Positions 26,773 to 35,989 of a DNA stretch of 64,000 nucleotides are shown here, one piece after another. The notes under the pieces are model-generated. The model made no database searches, was not told the DNA's origin, and saw only the letters and a list, made by a program, of their open reading frames with translations. Every line of letters starts with the position of its first letter. Position 1 is the first letter of the stretch. The translations under genes and the position numbers were made by a program. Source of the DNA: Actinomadura sp. DC4 (GTDB lineage: Bacteria > Actinomycetota > Actinomycetes > Streptosporangiales > Streptosporangiaceae); assembly GCF_030406325.1 (NCBI RefSeq), contig NZ_JAUEQY010000025.1, forward strand, positions 116,740-180,739, given 5' to 3'.

Positions 26773-26998
26773 AGTTCGAACGTGCGCCGCAGCCCCTACC
26801 TGCGCGCCGCCCACCTGGACAACGCCACCGCTGAAACGACAATGGCGCCGCCCGCCACCGCTCGAACCAGCCGGTGTACGAACAACGCCATCGAAACGAC
26901 TTCAAGCCATCCGCCGACCTCAGCCCGTGGGGGGCTGTGGGGGGCGGAGCCCCTCACATCGAGGGGGTTCCGGGGGGTCGCCCCCCCGGGCCAACACG

Positions 26999-27070
26999 TG
27001 GGCGATACTGGGTTCGAACCAGTGACCTCTTCGGTGTGAACGAAGCGCTCTCCCACTGAGCTAATCGCCC
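26999..27070 (-). tRNA. tRNA-Val (CAC)
   Basis: Read on the minus strand, acceptor GGGCGAT pairs with ATCGCCC. The anticodon stem CTTCG/CGAAG encloses loop TTCACAC, so the anticodon is CAC. The T-loop GGTTCGAACCC is normal. CCA is not encoded. A G-run-rich stretch at 26930-26998 lies on its 3' side and may form a terminator. Confidence 0.95.
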
Positions 27071-27145
27071 TTGACAGGTTGCCCCGTCGCCAGCACAGAT
27101 TAGCGCATCTCGGCCCCGCTTCGCTCGCCCGAAGCGGCTCGGGCC

Positions 27146-27508
27146 TCAGAACGGCAGGCTCAGCCCGAACACCGCCAGGTACGCGATCACCCCCGCCGCG
27201 ATCACCAACCCTGCGATCACCGCGATCAGTGTGTTCCGGCGGCGAGCCTCCGGATCAAGGGCCTTGTCCTTGGCCTTCGCCGCCTTGTCCTTGGCCCACA
27301 GCAGCGCCGCCTTCGCCCACGCGAACTCCGTGGCCAGGATCGCGAAGCCTACGAAGATCGCGGCCCAGCCCGGTCCCGGCAGCACCAGCATCGCCACGCC
27401 TGCCAACAGCACGGCCATACCCACCGTGAACACAGCGATGCGCCATGCGTTGTTCAACAATGCGTTGCGCCGGACGCGCTCACGCCACCTCGTCAGGTAC
27501 TCAGACAC
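27146..27508 (-). CDS. PGPGW-motif transmembrane protein
   Basis: 120 residues with the family's signature LPGPGWAAIFVGFAILATEF between two membrane helices, a charged Ala/Lys stretch (AKDKAAKAKDKA) and a third helix at the C-terminus. Function of the family is unknown. It is common in actinobacteria. Confidence 0.85.
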   Translation of the reverse strand: MSEYLTRWRERVRRNALLNNAWRIAVFTVGMAVLLAGVAMLVLPGPGWAAIFVGFAILATEFAWAKAALLWAKDKAAKAKDKALDPEARRRNTLIAVIAGLVIAAGVIAYLAVFGLSLPF

Positions 27509-27712
27509 GCATCGACCTTAGCCCGCCCCGCTTCCATGCAGGTCAGAGCGGGTATCAGGACGGTGAGGCCGGTCAGATCGGGTTCGGGGGGCGGAATGTT
27601 CTTAGGAGTTTTCGCAGTTACGGGTCATAGACCGAAGGGGACACCCGTTGGAGGGAGCGACGTCCTCACCGAGTGCCCGCGATGCGGGTCCGACGCCTGA
27701 AGGAATGGCCCG

Positions 27713-28135
27713 ATGAACAGCAGCAGCACCGTCTCGGCCGAGGTCGGCCTTCGGCTCGTCGTTCCCGACCGTACGACGGTCCCGCTGCTCGCGACGCTGG
27801 AGTACGCCGCCGACGATCCCTATGCCATCCGTGTCGCGTTCCACGTCGGGGACGACGATCCCGTGGAGTGGATCTTCGCTCGCGAGCTGCTGACCGTCGG
27901 GGTCGTGCGCCGGGTCGGGGACGGGGACGTTCAGGTGTGGCCTGCCGACGAGGTCGGGGACGGCGGGGCACTGAACCTGTCGCTTTCGTCACCCTTTGGT
28001 ACTGCGCACTTCGAGGCTCCCCTGACGCCGCTGACCGACTTCCTCAACCGCACCTACGAGATCGTGGCCGCAGGCCGGGAATCGGACTTCATCGACATCG
28101 AGGCGGAACTCGACGACCTTCTCTGGCACTCCTGA
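27713..28135 (+). CDS. ssgB: SsgA-like protein (SALP), probably SsgB
   Basis: 140 residues, ATG 27713 behind GAAGGAA. It matches the SsgA-like family of mycelial actinomycetes: LEYAADDPYAIRVAFHVG, VEWIFARELLTVGV, DGDVQVWPA, and PLTDFLNRTYEIVAAG. In Streptomyces SsgB places FtsZ during sporulation septation. The family occurs only in morphologically complex actinomycetes, which is the basis for the organism guess. SsgB is the most conserved member; the exact paralogue is likely but not certain. Confidence 0.88.
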   Translation: MNSSSTVSAEVGLRLVVPDRTTVPLLATLEYAADDPYAIRVAFHVGDDDPVEWIFARELLTVGVVRRVGDGDVQVWPADEVGDGGALNLSLSSPFGTAHFEAPLTPLTDFLNRTYEIVAAGRESDFIDIEAELDDLLWHS

Positions 28136-28146
28136 CGTAAAAGACC

Positions 28147-28205
28147 GTACGGCCCCGTGCCAAGCGCCTCCCAGCGCTGGCCCACACCCAGGCGCGGGGC
28201 CGTAC
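28147..28205. terminator. Bidirectional terminator between ssgB and pabC
   Basis: GTACGGCCCCG (28147-28157) pairs perfectly with CGGGGCCGTAC (28195-28205). Inside, GCGCCT pairs with AGGCGC. The long GC hairpin stands between two convergent genes without a T-run, as is usual in actinomycetes. Confidence 0.75.
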
Positions 28206-28219
28206 GCCCCGAACCGGGA

Positions 28220-29053
28220 TCACGGGTCCAGGTCGGCCGCACCCCGTGAGGCGAACACCTCGATCGCCTTGCTCGTGACCGGGCCCGGAGCGGCCGGGAA
28301 CACCACACCGTCCACCGCGCGGATCGGCTGCACGTCGCGCGTGGTCGAGGTCAGGAACGCCTCCTCCGCCTCACCGAAGGCAGCGAGCGGCACGTCCTCC
28401 TCCGAACCCCCCACCCACTCCAGCACCAGCGCCCGCGTGATGCCCGCCAGGCAGCCCGAGGACAGCGGCGGGGTGATCAGCCGGCCGCCGCGTACGAGGA
28501 AGACGTTGGAGCCGGTGCCCTCGCACAGGTTGCCGGCGAGATTCCCGAAGATCGCCTCGGCGCCGCCGCGGTCGTGCGCGTACGCGAGGGCCTTGGCGTT
28601 GTCGCCGTACGAGGTGGTCTTCAGGCCGCTCAGGGCGCCGCGCTCGTTGCGCGGCCACGGCACGACCGACACGTCGCCGGTGGCCGGGAACGGCTGCTGC
28701 TCGGCGATGGCCACGACCGCGGTGGCGCCGTGCGCGCCCCGGTCGGAGCCCAGCGGGCCGACCCCACTGGTGTAGGTGATGCGGATGCGGGCGAGCTCCC
28801 AGGCGGGCGCGGCGGCGAGCACGTCGAGGGTGCCCTGCCGGATGGCGCCGAGGTCGGGGTCGGGCAGGCCGAGGCCGGCCGCCGACACGGCGAGGCGGTC
28901 GAGGTGGCGGGTCAGGGCGAAGGAGACGCCGCGTACCGCCTTGATCGTCTCGAAGACGCCGTCGCCCACGAGGATGCCGTGGTCGAACACGGACACCTGG
29001 GCGTCCTCCGGTGCGTGGAGCGCACCGTTGATCCATACCGGACCCACACTCAT
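28220..29053 (-). CDS. pabC: Aminodeoxychorismate lyase-like class IV aminotransferase
   Basis: 277 residues. Class IV PLP fold: VSVFDHGILVGDGVFETIKA near the start, Schiff-base Lys in SGLKTTSYGDNAKAL, and CEGTGSNVFLV downstream. The start overlaps the stop of the pabB-like gene by 4 bases (ATGA), which supports a role in p-aminobenzoate (folate) synthesis rather than branched-chain amino acid transamination. Confidence 0.87.
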   Translation of the reverse strand: MSVGPVWINGALHAPEDAQVSVFDHGILVGDGVFETIKAVRGVSFALTRHLDRLAVSAAGLGLPDPDLGAIRQGTLDVLAAAPAWELARIRITYTSGVGPLGSDRGAHGATAVVAIAEQQPFPATGDVSVVPWPRNERGALSGLKTTSYGDNAKALAYAHDRGGAEAIFGNLAGNLCEGTGSNVFLVRGGRLITPPLSSGCLAGITRALVLEWVGGSEEDVPLAAFGEAEEAFLTSTTRDVQPIRAVDGVVFPAAPGPVTSKAIEVFASRGAADLDP

Positions 29054-30024
29054 CGCGAAGCCACCTCCAATAGCCGGGCCGCCTTCAGCTCGGTCTCACG
29101 CCATTCGCGGCAGGGCTCAGAATGCCATGTGATGCCCGCCCCGGTGCCGAACCTGATCAGGTCGCCGGTCGCCCAGAACGTGCGGATTCCGACGGCCAGA
29201 GATCCGCGCCGGGAGTCCGCGTCCACCCAGCCGATGGCTCCACAGTACGGCCCCCGCGGCGCCGTTTCGAGCTCATCGAGCAGGGTCAGGGCGCTCGACT
29301 TCGGCGCGCCGGTGACCGATCCGGGCGGAAAGGTCGCCGCGATCAGCTCCGGCCAGCCGGCCCCGTGGGGCAGCCGCGCGCGTACGGTCGAGACCAGGTG
29401 CACCAGGCCCGGGTGTTCTTCGAGATTGCACAGGGCCGGCACCGACACCGAGCCGGGCTCCGCGATCCGGCCGAGGTCGTTGCGGACCAGGTCGACGATC
29501 ATGACGTTCTCGGCGCGGTCCTTGGGCAGCAGGTCCGCCGGCGTACGGCCGGTGCCCTTGATCGGCCGCGACACGACGATGTCACCCTTGCGTGACAGGT
29601 AAAGCTCCGGTGAGGCGGAGGCGATCCGCAGCCCCGGCAGGTGCATGACGCAGGCGTACGGCGCCGGGTTGCCGGCGGCGAGGACGTTCGCGAGGCCGAG
29701 CAGGTCCGCGTCCGGCAGCGGGGCGGACAGCACGCGGCACAGGTTGGCCTGGTAGACCGTGCCCTCGGCGATCGCGGCCCGCACGCGCTCGACGCCCGCG
29801 ACGTACGCCGCCTCGTCGAGCGAGGTGGACCAGGCGTCGCGCGGCGGCCCCTTCCAGGGCGCGTACGGGAGTGGCGCCTCGCGTACGGTCCCGAAGCGGG
29901 CGCAGGTGACCTCTCCCTCGTACGTGACGACGACGGCCCAGAAGCCGGCCGAGTCGAGCGCGGCGAGGTCGGTGGTCACGTCCTGGAGGTCGGTCGCCAG
30001 CACTCCCCCGACGTGGGCGAACAT
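29050..30024 (-). CDS. pabB: Aminodeoxychorismate synthase component I
   Basis: 324 residues, shorter than the usual 450 because the N-terminal anthranilate-synthase-type subdomain is reduced. The chorismate-binding domain is intact: YQANLCRVL, PELYLSRKGDIVVSRPIKGT, AENVMIVDLVRNDLGRI, and PPGSVTGAPKSSAL. It makes aminodeoxychorismate from chorismate with ammonia from a PabA-type amidotransferase, which is not in this window. Translationally coupled to pabC. Confidence 0.87.
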   Translation of the reverse strand: MFAHVGGVLATDLQDVTTDLAALDSAGFWAVVVTYEGEVTCARFGTVREAPLPYAPWKGPPRDAWSTSLDEAAYVAGVERVRAAIAEGTVYQANLCRVLSAPLPDADLLGLANVLAAGNPAPYACVMHLPGLRIASASPELYLSRKGDIVVSRPIKGTGRTPADLLPKDRAENVMIVDLVRNDLGRIAEPGSVSVPALCNLEEHPGLVHLVSTVRARLPHGAGWPELIAATFPPGSVTGAPKSSALTLLDELETAPRGPYCGAIGWVDADSRRGSLAVGIRTFWATGDLIRFGTGAGITWHSEPCREWRETELKAARLLEVASR

Positions 30025-30040
30025 GGCTACAGTCTGCCGG

Positions 30041-31810
30041 TCACCAGGTGTCCAGCGGAATCCGGCGTTCGCCGCGCGGTGCGTCCCGCAGGGCGGTGCC
30101 GATCCACTGGCGGGTGGCGGCCGGGTCGATCACGTCGTCGATCTCGTAGACGGTGGCGGCCGACAGCGCCTTACCGCGCTCGTACGCGCGGGCGACGAGG
30201 TCGTCGAACAGCGCTTCGGAGTCCTCGGCCCCCTCCAGCTCCTTGCGGTAGCCCAGGCGCACCGCCCCCTCCAGCCCCATGCCGCCCAGCTCGCCGGTCG
30301 GCCACGCCACGGTCGCCACCGGGACCTTGAGGCTGCCGCCGGCCATGGCCTGCGCGCCCAGCCCGTACGCCTTGCGCAGGATGACCGTGACGACCGGGAC
30401 ACTGAGGTTCGCCCCGGTGACGAACATGCGGCTGAAGTGGCGTACGGTCGCGGTCCGCTCGGCGTCGGGGCCGACCATGAACCCCGGGGTGTCGCACAGC
30501 GAGACGAGCGGCAGGCCGAACGCGTCGCACAGCTTCATGAACCGCGACATCTTGTCCGCGCCGTCGGCGTCGATGGCGCCACCGAGGTGGGCGGGGCTGT
30601 TGGCGACCAGGCCGACGGGCACGCCCTCGATCCGGGCGAGCGCGGTCACGACCCCGGGGCCGAACGCCCGCCGCAGCTCCAGCACCGAGCCGGTGTCGGC
30701 GACCGTCTCGATCACCGTACGGACGTCGTAGACCCGCTTGCGGTCCTGGGGTACGAGGTCGCGCAGCGCCTCCTGGTCGGCGCACTCCCACTCGGCGGCG
30801 GGCCCCTGGAAGTAGCCGAGGTAACGCTTGGCGACCCGTACGGCCTCGGCCTCGTCGGCGACCGGAACGTCCACGACGCCGTTCGGGACCTGGACCGACA
30901 TCGGCCCGACCTCCTCGGGCGCGAAGACGCCCAGGCCGCCACCCTCGATCATCGCCGGGCCGCCCATGCCGATGTTCGCGTCGCCGGTGGCGATGACGAC
31001 GTCGCAGCAGCCGAGCAGCGCGGCGTTGCCCGCGAAGCACCGTCCGGCCACGATGCCGACGAGGGGCACCTGGCCGCTGAGCCGGGCGAACAGGTAGAAC
31101 GCCATGGTGTCCAGGCCGGAGATCGAGGTGGTGTCGGTGTCGCCGGGCCGCCCGCCGCCGCCCTCGGCGAACAGCACGACCGGCAGGCGCCTGCGGTCGG
31201 CGAGCTCGAGCATCCGGTCCTTCTTGTAGTGGTTCATGGCGCCCTGCGTGCCCGCCAGGACCGTGTAGTCGTAGGCGAGGACGACGGCCGGACGCCCGTT
31301 CACGTCGCCGACGCCGGCGACCAGCCCGTCGGCGGGGGTCTTGTCGATCAGCTCGTCCATCGTGCGCCGGGCGCGCTGGGCGGCGACGGTCAGCGCGCCG
31401 TACTCGGTGAAGGCCGTGCACAGGTCCGCGACGTTCTCCCGCGCCGTACGGTGCCCGGTGCCGCGCCGTCGTCGTACGGCCTCCGGGCGCGCGGCGTCGA
31501 GGCCGATCTCGTGGCGGCGCAGCACCTCGGCCAGGTCGGCCCGCTCGCGCGGCGCGAGGTCCTCGGGCTCGGCCGGGACGACGACCTCCCGCTCCTCCAT
31601 CGACAGGAGGAGCTCGTCCTCGCGGACGACCTCTCCCTGGACGGCCGCGACCTCGCGGACGACGCCGCCGACCGGCGCCACGACGACGTGCTCCATCTTC
31701 ATCGACTCGAGGACGAGCAGCGGCGCTCCCGGCGGAACGGATTGTCCCGGGATCACGTCGATACTGACGACGACGCCGTACATCGGCGCGGTCACGGGGG
31801 TCGTGTCCAT
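30041..31810 (-). CDS. Biotinyl-domain/carboxyltransferase fusion (acyl-CoA carboxylase type)
   Basis: 589 residues from ATG 31810 (GAGAGAGGG upstream); a GTG at 31843 is less likely. Residues 1-75 form a biotinyl domain with the biotin-accepting Lys in ESMKMEH. The rest carries both carboxyltransferase halves (GGGGRPGDTDTTSISG; PGFMVGPDAERTATVRH). It would transfer carboxyl from biotin to an acyl-CoA. No biotin carboxylase gene is adjacent, so it must use one encoded elsewhere. Carrier fused ahead of the transferase is an unusual order compared with standard AccA3/AccD systems. Divergent from the kinase gene. Confidence 0.88.
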   Translation of the reverse strand: MDTTPVTAPMYGVVVSIDVIPGQSVPPGAPLLVLESMKMEHVVVAPVGGVVREVAAVQGEVVREDELLLSMEEREVVVPAEPEDLAPRERADLAEVLRRHEIGLDAARPEAVRRRRGTGHRTARENVADLCTAFTEYGALTVAAQRARRTMDELIDKTPADGLVAGVGDVNGRPAVVLAYDYTVLAGTQGAMNHYKKDRMLELADRRRLPVVLFAEGGGGRPGDTDTTSISGLDTMAFYLFARLSGQVPLVGIVAGRCFAGNAALLGCCDVVIATGDANIGMGGPAMIEGGGLGVFAPEEVGPMSVQVPNGVVDVPVADEAEAVRVAKRYLGYFQGPAAEWECADQEALRDLVPQDRKRVYDVRTVIETVADTGSVLELRRAFGPGVVTALARIEGVPVGLVANSPAHLGGAIDADGADKMSRFMKLCDAFGLPLVSLCDTPGFMVGPDAERTATVRHFSRMFVTGANLSVPVVTVILRKAYGLGAQAMAGGSLKVPVATVAWPTGELGGMGLEGAVRLGYRKELEGAEDSEALFDDLVARAYERGKALSAATVYEIDDVIDPAATRQWIGTALRDAPRGERRIPLDTW

Positions 31811-31908
31811 GAGCTGCAACCCTCTCTCTGTTGTCAGGGACACGTACTACCATCAACGGGACACTCCCCCCGCTGCTCCGTGCCCCTGATCGACAAAGAA
31901 GGGACCGC

Positions 31909-33585
31909 ATGATCGACGAGGTCCCCGGCTACCGCATTCTGCAGCGGGCGGGGGAAGGCGGATTCAGCGTCGTCTACCGTGCGCACCAGACGCGTCTCGA
32001 CCGCATCGTGGCGCTGAAGGTGCTGTCGGTCGACGCGGTGGACGACGACACGATGCGACGGTTCGAGCGTGAGTGCCAGATCACCGGGCGGCTCACCGGG
32101 CATCCGAACGTCGTCACCGTTCTCGACACCGGGATGACCAGCGGCGGCCGGCCCTACATCTCGATGGACTACTTCGAGCACGGCTCGCTGCGCGACCGGC
32201 TGTCCCGCGAAGGACCGCTGCCCGTGCCGGACGTGCTGCGGATCGGAGTCAAGATCGCGGGCGCGCTCGCGGCAACGCACGAGGCCGAGGTGCTGCACCG
32301 CGACGTCAAGCCGCAGAACATCCTCGTCTCGCGGTACGGCGAACCGGCGCTGGCCGACTTCGGCGTCGCGCGGCTGGTCGACTCCGCCGAGGCCACGCAC
32401 ACCAACGCGTTCACGCCCCACCACGCCGCACCCGAGGTCGTCAACGGCGACCCGCCGGGCGTGACCTCCGACATCTACGCCCTGGCGTCGACGATGTACC
32501 AGCTGCTGGCGGGCGGCCCGGCGTTCCGTACGGCCACCGGCAGCGGCATCGGCCCGCTGATGATGCGCATCCTGAACGAGCCGCCGCCGCCGATCAAGCG
32601 TTCCGACCTGCCGCCCCAGGTCTTCGAGGTGATCTCCAAGGCGATGGCCAAGGCGCCCGGCCAGCGTTTCCCGAGCGCGGTCGCGTTCGCGGGGCGCCTG
32701 CAGCAGCTCCAGGTGGAGCTGCGGCTGCCCGTGACCGAGCTGGCCCGCAGCGGCGCGGTGTCCGGTCCGCCGGGCCCGGTGGACCACTCCGGGTTCACCG
32801 GCCCGGGGCTCGACATGCTGATCCGCTCGCTCGATCCGCACCTGCCGGCGGCCCATCCCGACGCCTCGGGGCCGCCGCCCGCGCCACCGTCGCCGTCCGT
32901 CTCCCAGCCCTCGCTCTCCCAGCCTTCGCTCTCCCAGCCCTCGGTCTCCCGGCCGTCGGCCGCTCAGCCGCCGGTCTCTCAGCAGCAGCCGGCCCGGCCC
33001 ATGGCGCCGCCGCCCGCTCCTCCGCGTCCCCAGGCACGGCAGACCGCTCCACCCGCCACCACGGCGACGCCACAGACCGGGCCCGCGAAGGGCGGGAGCC
33101 GCCGCGGCCTCGTCATCAGCGGGGTGCTGGCCGTCCTGCTGGCCGGTACGGGCGCGGGCGTCGGCGGCGTCCTCCTGCTGGGCGGAGGCGGTGGCGGCGA
33201 CAAGCCCGCTCCGCCGACCACGAGCCCGACCTCGGCGACGTCGCCGAGCCGGACCGCCGCCCCCGCCGTCCCCTCGCGCGTCCTGCGCGCCGCGATGCCA
33301 CGCAGCGTCCGCGCGATCGGCAAGGGCCAGCTCGTGAGCCTGCACTGGAGGCTGATGCGCGGCAACGACTACCCGATCATGGTGCAGCAGGCCGACGAGA
33401 CGGGCTCCCAGACGCCGCAGGCGCTCCCGAAGCACACGCTGAGCACCACGATCAGCGGCCTGAACCCGGCGAAGGGCTACTGCTTCACGGTCGGCGCGAT
33501 CGTCGCGCTCGGCCAGAGCGACGGCCAGCCGGCCACCATCGCCTGGGCCAGGCCCGCCTGCATCAGGGGCGCGACCGCCCACTAG
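31909..33585 (+). CDS. Membrane Ser/Thr protein kinase with extracellular FN3-like domain
   Basis: 558 residues from ATG 31909 (AAGAAGGGA upstream). PknB-type kinase domain: GEGGFSVVYRA, Lys37 in VALKVL, HRD 130-132 (LHRDVKPQNIL), DFG 150-152, APE. Then a Pro/Ser-rich linker with SQPSLSQPSLSQPS repeats, one membrane helix (LVISGVLAVLLAGTGAGVGG) and an outer beta domain (TISGLNPAKGYCFTVGAI) of fibronectin III type. Its 3' end overlaps the transglutaminase-fold gene tail to tail by 23 bases. It probably signals about the cell surface together with the divergent FN3/MoxR operon; its targets are unknown. Confidence 0.9.
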   Translation: MIDEVPGYRILQRAGEGGFSVVYRAHQTRLDRIVALKVLSVDAVDDDTMRRFERECQITGRLTGHPNVVTVLDTGMTSGGRPYISMDYFEHGSLRDRLSREGPLPVPDVLRIGVKIAGALAATHEAEVLHRDVKPQNILVSRYGEPALADFGVARLVDSAEATHTNAFTPHHAAPEVVNGDPPGVTSDIYALASTMYQLLAGGPAFRTATGSGIGPLMMRILNEPPPPIKRSDLPPQVFEVISKAMAKAPGQRFPSAVAFAGRLQQLQVELRLPVTELARSGAVSGPPGPVDHSGFTGPGLDMLIRSLDPHLPAAHPDASGPPPAPPSPSVSQPSLSQPSLSQPSVSRPSAAQPPVSQQQPARPMAPPPAPPRPQARQTAPPATTATPQTGPAKGGSRRGLVISGVLAVLLAGTGAGVGGVLLLGGGGGGDKPAPPTTSPTSATSPSRTAAPAVPSRVLRAAMPRSVRAIGKGQLVSLHWRLMRGNDYPIMVQQADETGSQTPQALPKHTLSTTISGLNPAKGYCFTVGAIVALGQSDGQPATIAWARPACIRGATAH

Positions 33586-35989
33586 AGGTGGAGCGCAGTG
33601 TGCGCGGGTGGAGGCGGCGGCCGACGCGGCGCATCGGGCCCGCGGCGCTCGCGACCAGGCGTCCGATCTGGTCGGTGTGCTGCCAGGCGGTCTCGGCGGC
33701 GGCCGGGTCCGGCGGCCTCCCGGCGTACTCCGCGCGGTTGACCAGGTCCGCGAGCGGGCGGAGGTGGTGCTCGGTGCCCGTCACCGTACGGCCGCCGAAA
33801 CCGGCCACCTCGTGCGCCGTCAGCGCGGTCGCCGGGGGCAGGCCCACGGCGTGCAGGGTCTCGACCGTCTGTTCCCACGCTCCGGCGATCCGGTCGGCGG
33901 GCGTGGCTCCCTTACGCCTGCGGCGGCGGCGCAGCACCGGCAGGACCAGCGCGGCGGCGAGGTACGCGACCGGGACGAGCGCCGCGGCGGCCAGCGCGAA
34001 CACCCACCAGGGCGTCGCGTGGCGCACCGGCGGCTTGGCCGGGAGCGCCGGCGGCGGCTGCTTGCCGGTGCCGGACCCGGTGCCCTTGTTCTTGGAGGCG
34101 GCGTTCTTCTGCGCCTGCTCGAGCTTTTGCTGCGTGTCTCCGGCCGGCACCGAGCCGGACTGCTGGGAGCGCCCCTGCTGTTCCGGCGTCGGGTAGAACG
34201 GCACCCAGCCGAGGCCGGCGAAGTCCACCTCGGGCCAGACCAGCACGTCGCCCGAACGCACCTCGAACGCGCCGTTCCCGCCGATGCCCGGCCGGAAGCC
34301 GACGACGACGCGCGTCGGCAGCCCGACCGACCGGGCCAGGACGGCGTACGCCGTGGCGAACTGCTCCGACGTGCCGCGCCGGGACCGGGTGAGGAAGTAG
34401 TTGAGCTGCGCGTACGTGTGGCCGGGCAGGCCGCTCACGTCGTACTTGGCCGTGGTCCGCAGGTAGTCCGCGAGCTTGGCCGCGCGCGCGAAGCCGGTGC
34501 TCTGCCCGCCGGTGACCTGCTCGGCGAGCTTGCGGAACGCCGGGACCTGGGCGTTTCGGGCCGTCGTGCCGGGCGACTCGGGCAGGGTGGTGGCGGCCTG
34601 CGCCTCCGCGTCGCGGGCGGGCTCGGCCGTGGCGAGCTCGTCGGCGTCGTAGTCGCGGGCCGCCGAGGTCACGTCGTACGCCTGGCCGGTGTGCAACTGC
34701 TGCGCCGAGGTGAGCACGCCGCTGACCGGGTCGACCGTGACCGCCAGGCCCTTGACCGTACGGGGGCGGTCCGCGGCGGGCACCCAGACGCCGGGCAGGT
34801 TCTGAATGGTGAAGTGCTGGTCGACGGCGGTGGCGGCGATGTGCCTGGTGTGCTCGGCGGCGGGTACCCGGCTGCCCGCCGGGACGAAGCTCGCGCCGGA
34901 GGTCCAGGTGATGCCGTCGAAGCGGTCGAGCACGGCGAGCCGCCAGTTCTCCGGCGAGGTGGTGTGCACGGTGAACATCTGCTGGTCCGGCGTCTGCAGC
35001 CAGGCCGAGACGCGGTCGAGCGGGCTGATGCTGTCGCGCTGCTGCGGGGGCGGCGCCTTGACCGTCGCCCTCGGGTCGTACGGGGTGCCGGCGACCGGCA
35101 GGACCGGGCCGGCGAGGGCCGCCAGCACCGCGAGCACGGCCGCCATGGCGATCCCGGCCGGCGCGCGGGACGCCCGGCCGCCGCCGCGCACGATCACCAG
35201 TACGGCGGTGAGGGCGACCAGCCCCGCCGCGACCGGGAGGTTCGAGCCGGGACCGCCGACGCCGATGAGCAGCGCCACGCCGAAGACGGCGATCGCGGGA
35301 AGTGCGGGAAACGCGCGTGTCCGTGAGCGCAGGACGAGCTCGGCGCCGGTGGCGGCGGCGAACCAGACCAGGATGTGCGGAAGAACGAGCAGCTCGGGCC
35401 GGCCGGGGGCGGGCATGAGCGTGGTGAGGGTGGCCTTCCAGGAGTTCCGGAGGGCGCCGCCGATCACGCCGAAGTCGCCGTGGAACAGCGTGAGGCCGGC
35501 GACGAGCGTCCAGCCGCCCACGGTCAGGATGATCGCGATCCAGAGCGCCCAGGTGCGGCGCCGGGGCCAGGAGATCAGCGCGGACAGCAGCACCGGGACC
35601 GCCGCGATCGCCGCGACCGGGCCGATGTCGCGCAGCGCGTACACGCGGTGGAAGCCGAGCCCGGCGCCGGCCGCCAGCACGGCCACGCAGACGAGCGCGA
35701 AGACCAGGCGTCCGGCGGGCTCGGGGCGGGTGTACGGAGCGGGGGCGCGCTTGGCGGCGCGCGACGCGGGCCGGGGGGGCTGCGCGTCCGGCGCAGGGAC
35801 GTGCGCCGCCGCCCCGGAGCCGGCCCCGTCTGGGGCGTCCGGGCCGTACGCCGGGCCGTCGGCGGGGCCGAGGTCCGCCTCGGAGAGCACGGGTCCGGGG
35901 GTGGTGGGGGCGGGCTCCTCGTAGGAGTCCGGGCCGGGCGGCGGCGCCGAGCCGTTGCCCGCCTCGGGAGGTTCGGGAGGTGTCGTCAC
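33563..35989 (-). CDS. Membrane transglutaminase-fold (TgpA-like) protein lacking the catalytic triad
   Basis: 808 residues from GTG 35989, which overlaps the DUF58 stop as GTGA. A Pro-rich cytoplasmic start is followed by six or so membrane helices, a large extracellular transglutaminase-like domain (540-600), another helix (WWVFALAAAALVPVAYLAAAL) and a C-terminal cytoplasmic domain. Where active enzymes have Cys, this has Ser541 (RRGTSEQFATAYAVLAR). The His and Asp motifs (HAW, DPT) read LVW and YPT. So it probably binds rather than cleaves or cross-links. It is last in the FN3-MoxR-DUF58 operon. Confidence 0.87.
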   Translation of the reverse strand: MTTPPEPPEAGNGSAPPPGPDSYEEPAPTTPGPVLSEADLGPADGPAYGPDAPDGAGSGAAAHVPAPDAQPPRPASRAAKRAPAPYTRPEPAGRLVFALVCVAVLAAGAGLGFHRVYALRDIGPVAAIAAVPVLLSALISWPRRRTWALWIAIILTVGGWTLVAGLTLFHGDFGVIGGALRNSWKATLTTLMPAPGRPELLVLPHILVWFAAATGAELVLRSRTRAFPALPAIAVFGVALLIGVGGPGSNLPVAAGLVALTAVLVIVRGGGRASRAPAGIAMAAVLAVLAALAGPVLPVAGTPYDPRATVKAPPPQQRDSISPLDRVSAWLQTPDQQMFTVHTTSPENWRLAVLDRFDGITWTSGASFVPAGSRVPAAEHTRHIAATAVDQHFTIQNLPGVWVPAADRPRTVKGLAVTVDPVSGVLTSAQQLHTGQAYDVTSAARDYDADELATAEPARDAEAQAATTLPESPGTTARNAQVPAFRKLAEQVTGGQSTGFARAAKLADYLRTTAKYDVSGLPGHTYAQLNYFLTRSRRGTSEQFATAYAVLARSVGLPTRVVVGFRPGIGGNGAFEVRSGDVLVWPEVDFAGLGWVPFYPTPEQQGRSQQSGSVPAGDTQQKLEQAQKNAASKNKGTGSGTGKQPPPALPAKPPVRHATPWWVFALAAAALVPVAYLAAALVLPVLRRRRRRKGATPADRIAGAWEQTVETLHAVGLPPATALTAHEVAGFGGRTVTGTEHHLRPLADLVNRAEYAGRPPDPAAAETAWQHTDQIGRLVASAAGPMRRVGRRLHPRTLRSTSSGRSRP

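Noticed and set aside
26930..26998. G-run-rich stretch as a possible G-quadruplex or riboswitch
   Set aside because: Long G runs are common in such genomes, and no conserved aptamer pairing was found. At most it is part of a terminator after tRNA-Val(CAC).
27590..27640. A sigma-H/SigB-like promoter for ssgB (GTTTT and GGGTCAT words)
   Set aside because: The words are present but the spacing does not fit the 14-16 bases expected, so I do not claim it.
31834..33582. 582-codon minus-strand frame opposite the Ser/Thr kinase
   Set aside because: The plus frame contains every kinase motif, so this is a shadow.
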